Assembly (NCBI GenBank): GCA_951804985.1
Contig: OX638135.1
Coordinates: 39,901,117-39,965,116, forward strand
DNA: 64,000 nucleotides
Source of the DNA: Dryomyza anilis
Taxonomy: Eukaryota; Arthropoda; Insecta; Diptera; Dryomyzidae
Direction of reading: 5' to 3'
The notes under the pieces are model-generated. The model made no database searches and was not told the origin of the DNA. It worked only from the letters and a program-made list of their open reading frames with translations. Positions 34,609 to 44,978 of the stretch are shown one piece after another; position 1 is the stretch's first letter, and every line of letters begins with the position of its first letter. Both the position numbers and the translations under genes were made by a program.

Positions 34609-35689
34609 CGGGCTGGTCGACGATCCATTTGTGGCGCGACTGGAGCCCCAGGTCTCTGGACCACGAGCGCCAAAACCTATGCTTGAGAGCGCATAAGTGA
34701 TGCCATCTCCTCAAACACATCATTTTGTCGCTGGGTTCTGGCACGGATATTGGCGGTAGCGAACGCAGTGGCCCTCCGATTAGCAGGTGCGCTGGAGTTA
34801 GCGCCTCGCCGGTCCTGACTCATCGGAGCCATTGGTCGCGAATTGAGCACGGCCTCTACCTCGATGAGCGCCGTGTGCATCTCCTCGGCCGTGAGCAGTG
34901 CGTTGCCCACGGTTCGCATCAGCGAACGTGGTGCGGTGCCCTGGGCGGTATGAAGACAAAGCTCACTCCATCTTCTGCCGCGTATAATTGCAGGGCATCT
35001 GCCTGTGTTCTGAATGCCTCTTGAAGGTCCTGTAGCTTCCTGTCTGCTCCCACGAAGTTGGTTGCATTGTCGCAGTAGATATTCTGCAGGAGCCCACGCC
35101 TGCCGACAAACCTTTTGAGAACATTAATGAAACAGTTAGAAGTCAAATCGCTAACGAGTTCTAGGTGGACGGCCTTCGAAGTGAAACAAACAAACACAGC
35201 AATGTACATCTTTACGGGTGGTCGACCGCGAATTGTTAGCGACGTTTACACGGGACCACAAAAATCCACGTCACATATTAAAAATGGTCGTAGTGCCTTC
35301 AAACGATCTGAAGACAAGTTCCTCATTATTTGAGTAAGAAGCTTTGGCTTATAGCGAAAGCAATGTACGCAGGTTCGTACGGTTCTACTGCACGCTTCTC
35401 GAGCGTTTATTAACCAAATTTGCTGTTGAAGAAGTGCTACCAAAGCCTTTGGTCCAGCATGACAGTTACTTAAATGCAGGTACCGTGAATAAATTTCTAC
35501 GAAGTGAGATTTTTTCGGCATAAGAAGTGGAAGTTTTGCGTCGTACGCAATGGGTGCGTTAAGAATTCTGCCGCCAACACGAAGTAGTGACAAAGATTTA
35601 TGTTCAACTATTAACTCGTGAATTAACGGATTCCTTTTTTTGAATGCTTGGCGGCAGTATTTCAGACTTTTGTAATTTATGAATTTCAT
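34608..35689 (-). pseudogene. BEL/Pao integrase, broken
   Basis: Segment 35689-35246 has the His/Cys binding region (HLSNCHAGPKALVALLQQQ then CVHCFRYKP) and reaches DVDFCGPV. Segment 35209-34919 carries the core: CFTSKAVHLELVSDLTS, CDNATNFVGA. Segment 34919-34677 has IEVEAVLNSRPMAPMS, and the end reads FWRSWSRDLGLQSRHKW before truncation at 34608. Frame breaks occur between segments, and the stretch 34740-34800 (ANRRATAFATANIRARTQ) is hard to align. The enzyme would join element DNA to the chromosome. Confidence 0.88.
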
Positions 35690-36880
35690 TGCAAATTCAT
35701 GTCTCTAAATAATTTCAATAATTTTCAGTAAAGCCCATTTTAGTTCCTTCGCAGTCGGAATAAGTGAATTGAATTTCTCGTTTTTCCTACTGATAAAACG
35801 GTAAATGTATACAAAAATTCGAAGTAGTTTTTTAAACGATGAGTGATTAGAAATCAACTTAAATATTTTATTCGAACTTTTATCGGCTGCGAGAAGCACC
35901 ACACTACTTTTCATCTTTTCCAATATTGTGTCTTCTTGTGGCAATTCAAAATGCTTACTAATAGGCCACTAGCACTTTCGAGTAAAAATAACGGACCTTT
36001 AAACCAAATTGAATTATTTAGTTCTTCTACGTTACATCCTCTGGAGACTACATCTGCAGGATTATGTTTTGTCGGAACGTGTCGCAAAGATGTATTTTGA
36101 GACCACTCTTGAATTTCCTGGATGAGTCTTAATCCAGTGTAGCGTAATTTCTGAGTCAGTCCAGAAAGTAAAGCTCTCGATTCCACAGTTTAACATGAAC
36201 TGAACTCTATTCCAGAGTTTAGTCAGCAAATGCGCTGCGCACAGTTGAAGTCTAGGCAACGACTTGGTTTTTAGTGGTGCAACTTTCGATTTTGATGTCA
36301 AAAGCTGAATTTTAATGCCACTATTTTCATGTGGTCTTACACCCAGAAAAAAAACTATATAAATAATAGTTTTTTACTTTTAAAAATAGTCAATAGGATA
36401 TATTATTATTTTAATCGGAAAATACCATTAAATACTAGAAAATACCATGACATTGCCATTGAGTTTATATGAAAAAGATTAATTTTTTGTATACTATTAA
36501 ATCAATAATTGTCTATTAACCTATTTTAATGGGATTTGAGGGAATTTTTTTCTAGGTGTATGTAAAGACAGCAACCGTACGCTCTTATTGAGGCGTCAGC
36601 AAAACCATGAACTTGGCACTCACGATTTGGATGTGTATTAACATATCGTGGAATTGTTATTGTGATTTTAAAGTTTTTCCAACAGGAATCTAAGCGCTGG
36701 GGAATTGATTGATCCCAGTCCAGGTTTTGAAGTCAGATTTCTTGTAATAAGATTTTTACCTTTGTAACAATTGGGCATAAAAGTCCGAGCGGATCGAAAA
36801 GTCGAGCCGAAACTGACAAAATGTTTCTTTTTGTGGCTCGCAGATCGTGAAAATTTTCTTCTAAATGAAACTTAAACGTG
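35690..36880 (-). pseudogene. BEL/Pao RNase H region, split by a MITE
   Basis: The part between 36880 and 36559 reads SARLFDPLGLLCPIVTK and VHGFADASIRAYGCC, the RT-RNase H connection and RNase H start. After the MITE the reading goes on with KTKSLPRLQLCAAHLL, FTFWTDSEITLHWI and RHVPTKHNPADVVSRGC (to 35911). The catalytic-Asp blocks FADAS and WTDSE are present. A frame change is needed between 36062 and 36186, and the piece 35944-35705 (linker) is weak. Confidence 0.85.
36340..36558. mobile_element. 219-bp MITE with CACCCAG ends in RNase H
   Basis: The element runs CACCCAGAAAAAAAAAC... to ...TTTTTTTCTAGGTG and is flanked by TA on both sides (36338-36339 and 36559-36560). The same element occurs at 42748-42967 with about 90 percent identity by eye. 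It has TACCATTAAATACTAGAAAA in the middle and no coding frame. TA target and short inverted ends fit a Tc1/mariner-type non-autonomous element. Confidence 0.9.
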
Positions 36881-37830
36881 TCATTCTTTGGAATCCAATG
36901 TATTCCTAGCGCTTTTGTGGATCGGCATCATTAAATTGCATGATTTTTCTGTCAACTCTCCGACTTCATAGGTCGGGTGGTTAGAAAACCATTTTGTCAA
37001 TTGCATTTCGGCTGAATCTAACATTTTTGAGACTTGAACACGTATAATTTCTAGATCTTCAAAATTGTCACTGCGTACAATTTTCGATCCAATTGGATAC
37101 ACATCTTTGTACAAGTCGCTTAAATAAAATAAGCATCGTATGGCCAGAAATGGAGCTGGCGACGTACCATACGTCACGGTGTTTAATTGATACGCCTGTA
37201 TCGGATCTGTTGAATGTTCTCTCCATAAAATTAGCTGGAAATTTTTATCTACCTCGTCAATTAATATTTGACGGTACATTTTAGTAATGTCAGCAGTGAT
37301 TGCATATTTATACAATCGAAAATGTAACAACGTAGAGTACAGCTCCTCTTGTATTGTCGGACCAACAAGCAAAATATCATTCAATGAATTCTGCGTTGAT
37401 GTCCGACACGACGCATCAAAAACTACACGAAGTTTTGTAGTCATACTGTGTGATCTAAGGATGCACTGATGCGGTATAAAATAATGAGAGGTCTGCGGAA
37501 TTTCGCTTTTGGCCAATGTCATGTGACCTAAATCAATTTACTCTTTCATGAAATCCATATATAGTTCATGCAGCTCAGAATCTTTTGATAATCTTCGCTC
37601 TAGCGAACGTCTTTTCGCTGTATCGAACGAATAGCCCAGAGAATTGCGGTCAGATTTAAATGGTAGTGATACTTTAAAACGACCATTTGATGAACGGTAT
37701 CAACAAAGTTATTCTCACACAGTTGTTGTTCTATGGTATATTTCATTTTTGTGACTCCTTGGGAATTTCTTCCAACTCCCAGAATTTTTGAACTATAGAG
37801 TCAAGTTTGCAGGCATTCTCAGAAAGGGTC
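36881..37830 (-). pseudogene. BEL/Pao reverse transcriptase lacking the YVDD box
   Basis: The frame from 37522 reads KLRVVFDASCRT, QNSLNDILLVGPTIQEEL, ITADITKMYRQILID and TYGTSPAPFLAIRCL, all conserved Pao RT blocks. Directly after KIVRSD it goes to NFEDLEIIRVQVSKML, so the catalytic YVDD segment that normally lies here is missing without loss of frame. Upstream, a TAA at 37538-37540 sits just after FMKE, and the connection up to 37830 (SIVQKFWELEEI) is frameshifted. Confidence 0.9.
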
Positions 37831-37836
37831 GCAACA

Positions 37837-38350
37837 TTACAATTCTTTGCGTTGGATTTTTTTAAAGGTGAGTATTTGCCTGAAACGATCCAACCAAGTA
37901 ATGTTTTTTGTAATGTTGGATGTTCTGGATTTTGTTTTATTTGTCCGAGATAGTTTTATAGTTACCGAGAGTAACTCGAAGAACGTCTCTGCACCAAGAA
38001 GCAAGATCAATATTTGAAGGAATATTCCAATTATTGGTTGACACAGTATGATTTGGCTGGTATGTGGAAATTGAGCGCAATTCCCAGAAGTCTGCAGAAA
38101 ACTCATGAGAGTTAGTTCGTGATCCCAATACCAATCAAATTCAAAGACCTCTCTTCCTTTTTCAATTGCAACAATTGTGCTAATTCCTCGGTTATACAAT
38201 TATTTTGTGAACCGGAATCAAGCAAAGTTCTTGCTAAATAAATTATTTTAACTACGGCTGTAGCTAAAATAACTTGGTCATCACAAACCAAAGCGTGGTT
38301 TGAAAATGCACGGGAAGTTGAGAGCTGGTCATCAGAACTCTTATTTGCTC
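37837..38350 (-). pseudogene. BEL/Pao protease region, broken
   Basis: The readable pieces are NTVSTNNWNIPSNIDLA-like HTVSTNNWNIPSNIDLA in one frame and LLGAETFFELLSV in another (about 38080-37970). These match the C-terminal part of Pao protease (peptidase A17 type). The active-site DSG lies upstream near 38220 (LLDSGS-like in shifted frame) and is only weakly supported. Confidence 0.7.
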
Positions 38351-38369
38351 TAAATTGTGCAGGTTGGTT

Positions 38370-39464
38370 GAAGTTTGTACCAGATTACGGAAGGTTTGTT
38401 GTGTATTGATGCAAGAGCGTATTGTACGAACGATTACATACACGACAACGCATTGCTTTGCACCTTGTTACTGTGTGGCCTTTTTTCAGGCAATTAATGC
38501 ACACAGGAATTCCTTTTGTGAATTCAAACCTCTGTACCACAGGTATCGCTGTGAACGATGTACAGGAGTCGATAGTATGATCAGCTGACCGACAAAATAC
38601 ACATTTTTAAACTTGCATTTTTAAACTTCACTTCATAATGGCAGCTGATCGTAATTGAGCTGTTCTTCCCATTTGGTTTTTGTGATTGGATCGACTTTCG
38701 ACATCACTAAATGAATAAGAATCACATTTTTAATTTTCTTATCATCTCCTATTGACAAAAGTGAGTCATAGATTGCCGATATTGTGTCGATTATGGAACG
38801 CAAGGCAGAAGCAGATGACTTATTAATTTTCTCAAGATCGAAGAGTTTTTGAATGTTATCTAAAAAGATTAGACAGCTGTTGTCATAAACCTTCTTCAAA
38901 CTTGACAATGCCTTGGGATTATTTTGATCGGTTATTTGGAAAGCTTTTACAGTTCCTAAAGCTTCATCAGATAAACATGATATGAGATGATTAAATTTCT
39001 CAATATCAGTTAATGTGTGATCATTGTCCACTAAGATCTCAAATAAATCATGAAATTTTTATACTCCGAATATTTTCCAGTAAATTTCGGGAGACGCATG
39101 TTGGGTAGTCGAGAGTGTGATGTGGGGCACATGCGAAAGAAATTTCTGGAGCATTCGACCTTCTGTGGGTTGCCAATAATTGACATTAACAGAGATTTGG
39201 TTATATCACATGCGTCCTCAAGATCAGGCCGATTATTATCGGTTGGGTCTATCGAATCAATTTTCGAATGAAATGACATTGCCTGATCGATATACGAATT
39301 TAAATGTCCAATCGACGTTCTAATTCAAGAGGATTAAATGAAATTGATTCCTCGTGAATGGATTTTTTAATTCTTAAAATATTTTCCATCACGGTCTCTC
39401 TTTGTTGCCGAAGATGTTCAATTACATCATTTTTGTGTGGTGAATTTTGCCTTTTTGGAGCCAT
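38370..39464 (-). pseudogene. BEL/Pao gag, broken
   Basis: I place the start at the ATG at 39464 (MAPKRQNSPHKNDVIEHLRQ), which precedes an ELERRLDI segment. A one-base shift near 39303 is needed to continue into the DUF1759 region at 39279-39031 (RLPNMRLPKFTGKYSEYKNF) and 39031-38633 (LTDIEKFNHLISCL). The C-terminal part (about 38590-38400) holds zinc knuckles: CVFCRSADHTIDSC and CINCLKKGHTVTRC, then CRVCN. It packages element RNA. Confidence 0.88.
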
Positions 39465-40841
39465 ATTGAATTTTATTTTATTGATTTCTCAACTTCAACG
39501 CGATTTGTAATAAATTTTGCGAAACAAAGTTAATTATTTGTAGCTGGAAATAATATGTGTACGAAAGTATTTTTTAAATATTCAACGTTAACGCAATTTG
39601 CAATAAATTTGCGAAACAAACTTAATTATTTGCTGTAGAAATTAAAATTTGTACAAAATCAATATTTAATGGCCAGGAAATTATTTAAAATTTCCGATAA
39701 TCTCCGCAATAATCCTTTATTGAGCTCAATGCAACAATAAGTAAATTTATTTTTATTTAGAAACAAATTAGATTGATTTGTATTTGTAAATACATATAAA
39801 TTCCCAATAAATTCCCAAATTCCAATAATTTGAAAATTAAAACAAGGTGGCATCCCGGTTATAATATTTCAAATTTATTTTAATTTATTTAATAAATTCG
39901 CAAATTTCATGGGATTTTTGAGGTTGGTTGGTAACCCGATTATAATTGAAGTGATGGCAACCCGGTTTCTCTCGCCGAATGTGAGGATTAAACAAATAAA
40001 GCGATAAACAAAACAGCTGATTAATTAAATGCTGCAATTATTATGTTGCGTTTTTTATCAAGTCCAGTGTTTTAGAAATTCTAATTTGAATTATAAATTT
40101 ATTTGCCGAATTAATTTGTAATTTAAATTAATTAAATAAAACGCGGGTGAAGTAACGAGTGCCTATATGCTTTAATGCACCTCGGGAAATGCCGACGTAT
40201 GTGGAAATGGGGACGTCGCTGTCGGCAGCAAAAACACGACTGCGAAAACAAATCGAACGACTGCAATTGCAATTAATTCGATTTGTGTTAATTAATTTAT
40301 ACCGAATTATTTACCGTCTCAGTATCGCGATATTTAGTAAGTAAGTAATTATTTTTCCTTGCTTTTATTAAGCAGATATATTTTCTCTGTTAATAGCAGT
40401 TAAATACCTGTGATTTGCCAACTTCCTTTTGACAGATGCAGCAGTTGCAGACTATTTGTCCTAATTGTCGATATTTCCTCAGCAGCAAGATAGCAGCGAC
40501 GGCAGTAAGCAGCAGTGGGCTGGATTCAGGCACAAGTCAGCGGCAGCAGGTCGATGACCGAGATGGCGCCAATTTGTTGTATATAATATACAAGGCGACG
40601 GCAACGAGTAGGCAGCAAGCAGCGACAACGATGGTGAAACCGAAAGCGATTGAAACGACAGCGGCACTTTAATTTGTAATTAATTTATTTAATTTCACAC
40701 GTTTATTTGTCGAATTACCGTGGATTGCGATTCGCTTAAGACTTTGTTCGCTTAATTGCGAAAACCGAACCAAATAATCTTTTGGTATTCCACCTACAAC
40801 AATTTAATTAACGACTTTTATTTTTTTTAACGTTTAATCAA
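39465..40841 (-). other. leader of the BEL/Pao element with internal repeats
   Basis: This 1.4-kb stretch between gag and the primer site has no convincing gene. A roughly 88-bp unit is repeated in tandem (39494-39566 and 39580-39658, around ATAAATTTTGCGAAACAAA). The string GGCAACCCGGTT or variants occurs three times at about 39850-39970. A CAG-rich, less AT-biased block at 40436-40670 gives opposing short frames on both strands, probably by composition only. Confidence 0.6.
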
Positions 40842-40859
40842 GTCCCTGCTCGGGCGCCA
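40842..40859 (-). promoter_or_regulatory. primer-binding site, tRNA-Lys type
   Basis: On the minus strand the 18 bases are TGGCGCCCGAGCAGGGAC, complementary to the 3' end expected for a lysine tRNA with at most one mismatch. It lies right next to the LTR edge TGAATTTTC (plus, 40860), exactly where minus-strand DNA synthesis of the BEL/Pao element would be primed. Confidence 0.85.
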
Positions 40860-41205
40860 TGAATTTTCTTAATATTTTTTAAGAACGAAATTATTGTTCG
40901 TTTAATGTTTTTGTTGGTTTTTTTTTTATTTATTTATTTATTGGGACCCAATTTAAAACTCGATGTTGCGTTGGTGGCGGTAACAAAACGAATGCCCTTT
41001 TTATTTCATTATAAAATTCATTTCTTAAAATTATTGTTGCTTAGTACATTAAAAATAAAAGTATTAAAAAAAAGTAAAAATAAAAAGTAATTCAATTAAA
41101 AAAAGTAGTAATAAAAAAAATTAAAAAGATAACAATAAAGAAGTAATTCAAATTAAAATAAAAATTGAATTGAAAACAAAAAAAATACAAAACAATCTCT
41201 TGAAG
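40860..41205 (-). repeat. probable 5' LTR of the BEL/Pao element
   Basis: The inner edge is set by the primer site; sense orientation ends ...AAAATTCA. The outer edge is not certain because no 3' LTR survives for comparison; unrelated repeat sequence starts by about 41205. The DNA is A-rich and has no gene. Confidence 0.6.
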
Positions 41206-41313
41206 TGATTCGACACTGAACTTATGGGACGCATCCTATTGGCCAATTTTAATGGTATAAATTATTGTTTTTCTATTGAAATACTATTAATTTACCATGT
41301 TTTTTTCTGGGTG
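41206..41313. mobile_element. MITE end fragment with CTGGGTG terminus
   Basis: GACGCATCCTATTGGCCAATTTTAATGGTATAAATTA recurs at about 53570-53605, and the right end TTTTTTTCTGGGTG (ending 41313) matches the right ends of the MITEs at 36340 and 42748. The left end is missing. Confidence 0.6.
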
Positions 41314-41325
41314 TAGACCATTACG

Positions 41326-42212
41326 AAAATCGCGTTCGGTGTTATTTCTTTATGTGTGATAATGTGTTGTGTCTTCCAATGGATTTAAATACGACCCAAT
41401 TTTTTGCTGCTGACGACAACGTTCTCTGCTGCCGTGCGCAGGCTCTCCAACGCGCAGGCTTTAAAATCTGTCCAAATAAACGTTTGCCACTGCTTCCTGG
41501 TATCTTAAAGATTTTGTACTGCATCTTTAATATCCTGCCAGGAAGCAGCGTAAGTATCGTTTTAGGACTGCATTTCGTCCTGCAGAAAATCGCGTTCGGG
41601 GTTATTTCTTAATGTATGATAATGTGTTGTGTCTTCCAATGGCTTTAAATAAGACCTAATTTTTTGCTGCTGACGACAACGTTCTCTGCTGCCATGTGCG
41701 GGTTCCCCAACGGCTTTAAAATATGATGCCTGGTAGTACAAAATCCTTAAGATCCTGCCAGGAAGCAGCGTCAGTATCGTTTTAGGACTGCATTTCATCC
41801 TGCAGAAAGATCTGCGAATCTAATCAAATTTTCATAAAATTTTATAAATTTCATTTGTTTACATTTTTAATTTTTGACAAATTTTTAAAATTAATTTTTA
41901 ACTTTTGACAAACATTTAAGTGCGACCAAATATTTTCAAAAATTCAGCATTTTTTTTTGGTATGGCAATAGTTTTTCTATTGACGCTTATGAGTTAAGCG
42001 TCGATAGCTATGCCCGCTTAGCTAAGCGTACACAGAACCAAAAAGTACACAGAAAACGAACTTGTACATAAATAGTGCAATCAAATTTATAAAATGTCAA
42101 CCGATGATCGCGTTCGTCAATATTACGAATTGTGTTAATGAATCGAGATTTACTAACACATTGAAAGATTTTGAAGTACAGATTACATTAATATTACAAA
42201 TGCTATTTATTA
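41326..42212. repeat. hairpin repeat, family H, copy 3, with internal tandem duplication
   Basis: The part from 41422 on matches 21781-22342. Its left part is duplicated in tandem with a 260-bp period (41326-41585 and 41586-41806, around AAATCGCGTTCGG). Unit 1 of the duplication contains a long imperfect hairpin around GCTTCCTGGTATCTTAAAGA and CTTTAATATCCTGCCAGGAAGC (41495-41550). The 13-bp stem is at 41977-42007 with one mismatch. Confidence 0.75.
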
Positions 42213-42747
42213 AACTAGTTCATAATACTTATAATTAATGTAATTAAAGAAAAAAAGTATTCTAACAAATTTACAGTCAAATTAATTCATGAAATTAATT
42301 TAGTTGTGAATTTCGGAATAACTATTGAAACTTAAATGTTATTTCAATATCATCAAATTATTGTCTTGAAGCAGCCGGTTTTTAATTTGTTTTTCCAATA
42401 AAATTTTCGCATTCTATTTGGTCAGAATAAGAAACAGAAGACCAACTTTAACACGTTCACAGCACGGCGTCTTATTTCTTTTCCGTCATTACACTATTCC
42501 TGTATGTGATAGTGTATACATGAAAGCGTGATATTGAAGATTCCGATACGTAATATTGATAAACGAATACATGAAAACATGTATAATAATAAAAATAGTT
42601 TGACGCGACAGTCCTGTATAGAACTTCGGCCTGTATTGAACATGAATGCTTGTACGTTACATTGATTAACTTGTTCTTCAATGCTACGAAAACAGGTTGA
42701 TGTACGTCGTTTGTCAATATAACGAACGGTACTTTTTTCTGTGTATA
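42213..42747. other. non-coding DNA
   Basis: AT-rich to about 42420, then somewhat more complex to 42747. I see no gene, repeat arm or RNA signal. A 92-codon minus frame at 42750-42472 has no recognisable motif. Confidence 0.35.
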
Positions 42748-42967
42748 CACCCAGAAAAAAATACTATATAAATAATAGTTTTTTACTATTAAAAAAAGTC
42801 AATAGGATAAATTGTTGTTTTAATCGAAAAATACCATTAAATACTAGAAAATACCATGACATTGCCATTGAGTTTATATGAAAAGATTTATTTTTTGTAT
42901 ACTATTAAATCAATAATTGTCCCATTGACCAATTTTCATTCGATTTGGGGGAATTTTTTTCTGGGTG
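42748..42967. mobile_element. 220-bp MITE with CACCCAG ends
   Basis: It is a second copy of the element at 36340-36558, from CACCCAGAAAAAAATAC to TTTTTTTCTGGGTG. TA precedes it (42746-42747), and CA follows at the right, so the right TA seems mutated. Confidence 0.88.
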
Positions 42968-42972
42968 CATGC

Positions 42973-43803
42973 CTAACTAGAACAAAATACGAAATGTTTT
43001 CTTTGCGACTATCGTTCTTCAGGTGACTTAAAGGTTCTTACAAAAGTTATCTATTAAGCATCGTATAGATTTATCAGAAAGATAACTTTTTAAAGTAAAC
43101 AAATCAGGATAATACGTACATAGTGCACCTCTGAACTCTGAACATACTTCAAAGTTGGAATTTTTTTTTTTGCTGCGTCATGACGCGTCATATCGTTTGC
43201 TGTTAGCGTTTTTTGTGCTCCGTGTATTTTGTGTGAACAAAAATGTCCGATTGATAGTAAAATTACGACGAGTAAATTGCGTTTATGAATCGCTACAAAA
43301 TCGGGTCTATGAAATTGAAAATGTTCGTGGGCAGTTACATACTGCGTCATTCTACCGTTTGAGGAGGTGTCTCAGAACGTGAATGTGGCAGTAACAAACA
43401 GTGCAGCTAAAATAATTTCGAATAAAAATGCATTTAAATTTGAAACATAGCTTTTGGTTTTTCATTATTATTGTCTATTTTTATATTTATTTGATATGTA
43501 TTAGTTTGTCATTTGATTATTTCCATACATTTTTGGAAAAGTAAATAATCGAATGACAACCTAATACATTGATAATAATTTGTTGTCATATTGTACATGT
43601 GTATTGGTAGTTAAAAGGGTTAACTTAAAGCTGTAAGTTATCTTATCTTAAATTTAAGCTATCTTATCGGCTGTCTAAAGGACTGTTAGCTATCTTTTCG
43701 AGAGCTAAAAATCAACAAACAGGTGGACATACGTAAGTCTTTCCGATACATTTTTGATCACATTAACGACAACATTCGGCTATATTCGGATATATTTTGC
43801 CCC
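42973..43803 (+). mobile_element. non-coding element, family V, one arm of a large inverted pair
   Basis: The sequence is the reverse complement of 51101-51930 over about 820 bp. In its centre is an imperfect hairpin of about 28-bp arms, GTATTAGTTTGTCATTTGAT and its partner ending in ACCTAATAC (43498-43567). Several AGATAACTTTT and AAGTTATCT strings lie towards the two ends. No coding motif is recognised. The copy at 51064 shows the complete ends. Confidence 0.8.
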
Positions 43804-43854
43804 TCTACAGAAGGGCGCAAAATTTTAAAAAAGAATAAAATTGCAAATGCATAC

Positions 43855-44978
43855 AATTGTATACTTTAATTTTAAAGTTCTTAATTATGCTGAACATATT
43901 AAAACGAAATTTCATCGCATTCTGATAAGTATTTCTCAAGTTCCTATGTTTTCGGAGGGGCTTTACAATATATGCACAAAGTTAATATACCCTGTACCTC
44001 ATAGATGTAGGTAGATGTATAAAAACACAAAATGGAAAAGGCGCCTAAAATACAGAATATTTGCGCCTTTTAAAAAGATCGCAAAATATATAAAACGGCG
44101 CCAAATTTTCAAAAAAAAAAAAACACACACACACAAAATTGAAAAATTAGCTTAATTTACAGAGTTTTTGCGCCTTTTGTAAATATGCGTTTATGTAAAG
44201 ACTATACAATTCTGTAAGTTAAGCGCTGTTTTAATTTTGTTTGTTAATTGAATAGTTTACGCCTTTTGGAACTTTTCTCTCTATATTGCGTCTTTGTGTA
44301 AAAATTACTATTTATCTTCAGATTACTAATATTCTGAAGATAAATACTAAATTACGTGCCTCTTTAATTGTTCGCTTTTTTTAATTTTGTGACTTTTAAA
44401 ATAAACTTTTTGACATTTTAATCTTTGTTAAAATTGTCCAAAATAGCGGGTAACTTTTATTTTAATGTTAACTTTCAATTCGAGTTTTAAATAATTTGAG
44501 TTCTATATCAAAATGTCCCAAGACAACATTTTTGGCAGGGTCGAGGCAGTTTAGAAACATTTTTTCGACATATGTATTTAAAACAGATAAAGTCGGAATT
44601 TGTTTCATGAGCTGTCTGTTTTCGGGCCGATCACAAAATATGCCGTGAATCGATTAAAATTCCACAAAAATTTTACAACCTGCTATACACTTCCCAAAGT
44701 ATTCCATTTATCTGTGTGTTGGCCGGATATATGCCCTATATATTCCTGAAAAATGACATACATTTTGTCTCGGGGTACCAATGTTAAATCGAATTTAAAC
44801 ATTATAGGCGCATAACCATAGACAATTTTAAGTCAATTTTAATAATTCGACATAAAAAAATTCGACTTTTTTAAATTTTTGTGGAGAAGAAATTGTCAAA
44901 AAGATAATTTTAAATTTGGCTTTAAATTGTCTGTACTAATACGCCATAGTTCTTAGAAAATATACAAATTTTTTTGTA
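43855..44978. other. AT-rich DNA with family-D fragment
   Basis: 43860-44025 shares ACATATT-AAAACGAAATTTCATCGC and the ATATACCCTGTACCTCATAG edge with 5860-6065. The rest (44030-44978) has several GCGCC/GGCGCAAAA strings and a short CA run at 44122-44134, but nothing I can name. Confidence 0.5.

Larger units (their letters stand above)
34608..41205 (-). mobile_element. BEL/Pao LTR retrotransposon, long degenerate copy
   Basis: The minus strand carries LTR (from 40860 upward), primer site, a 1.4-kb leader, gag, protease, RT, RNase H and integrase in Pao order. The 3' end is cut at 34608 by another repeat, so no 3' LTR is seen. A 219-bp MITE (36340-36558) splits RNase H. Multiple frameshifts and the lost RT active site make it dead. 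Confidence 0.93.

Noticed and set aside
40436..40672. A 78-codon plus-strand gene in the BEL/Pao leader
   Set aside because: Its composition follows CAG-rich DNA, an equally long frame exists on the other strand, and no motif is visible.
40842..40859. A lentivirus-like primer site suggesting a retroviral insertion
   Set aside because: The tRNA-Lys-type site is adjoined by BEL/Pao gag, RT and integrase on the same strand and no envelope gene. Such primer sites also occur in insect retrotransposons.
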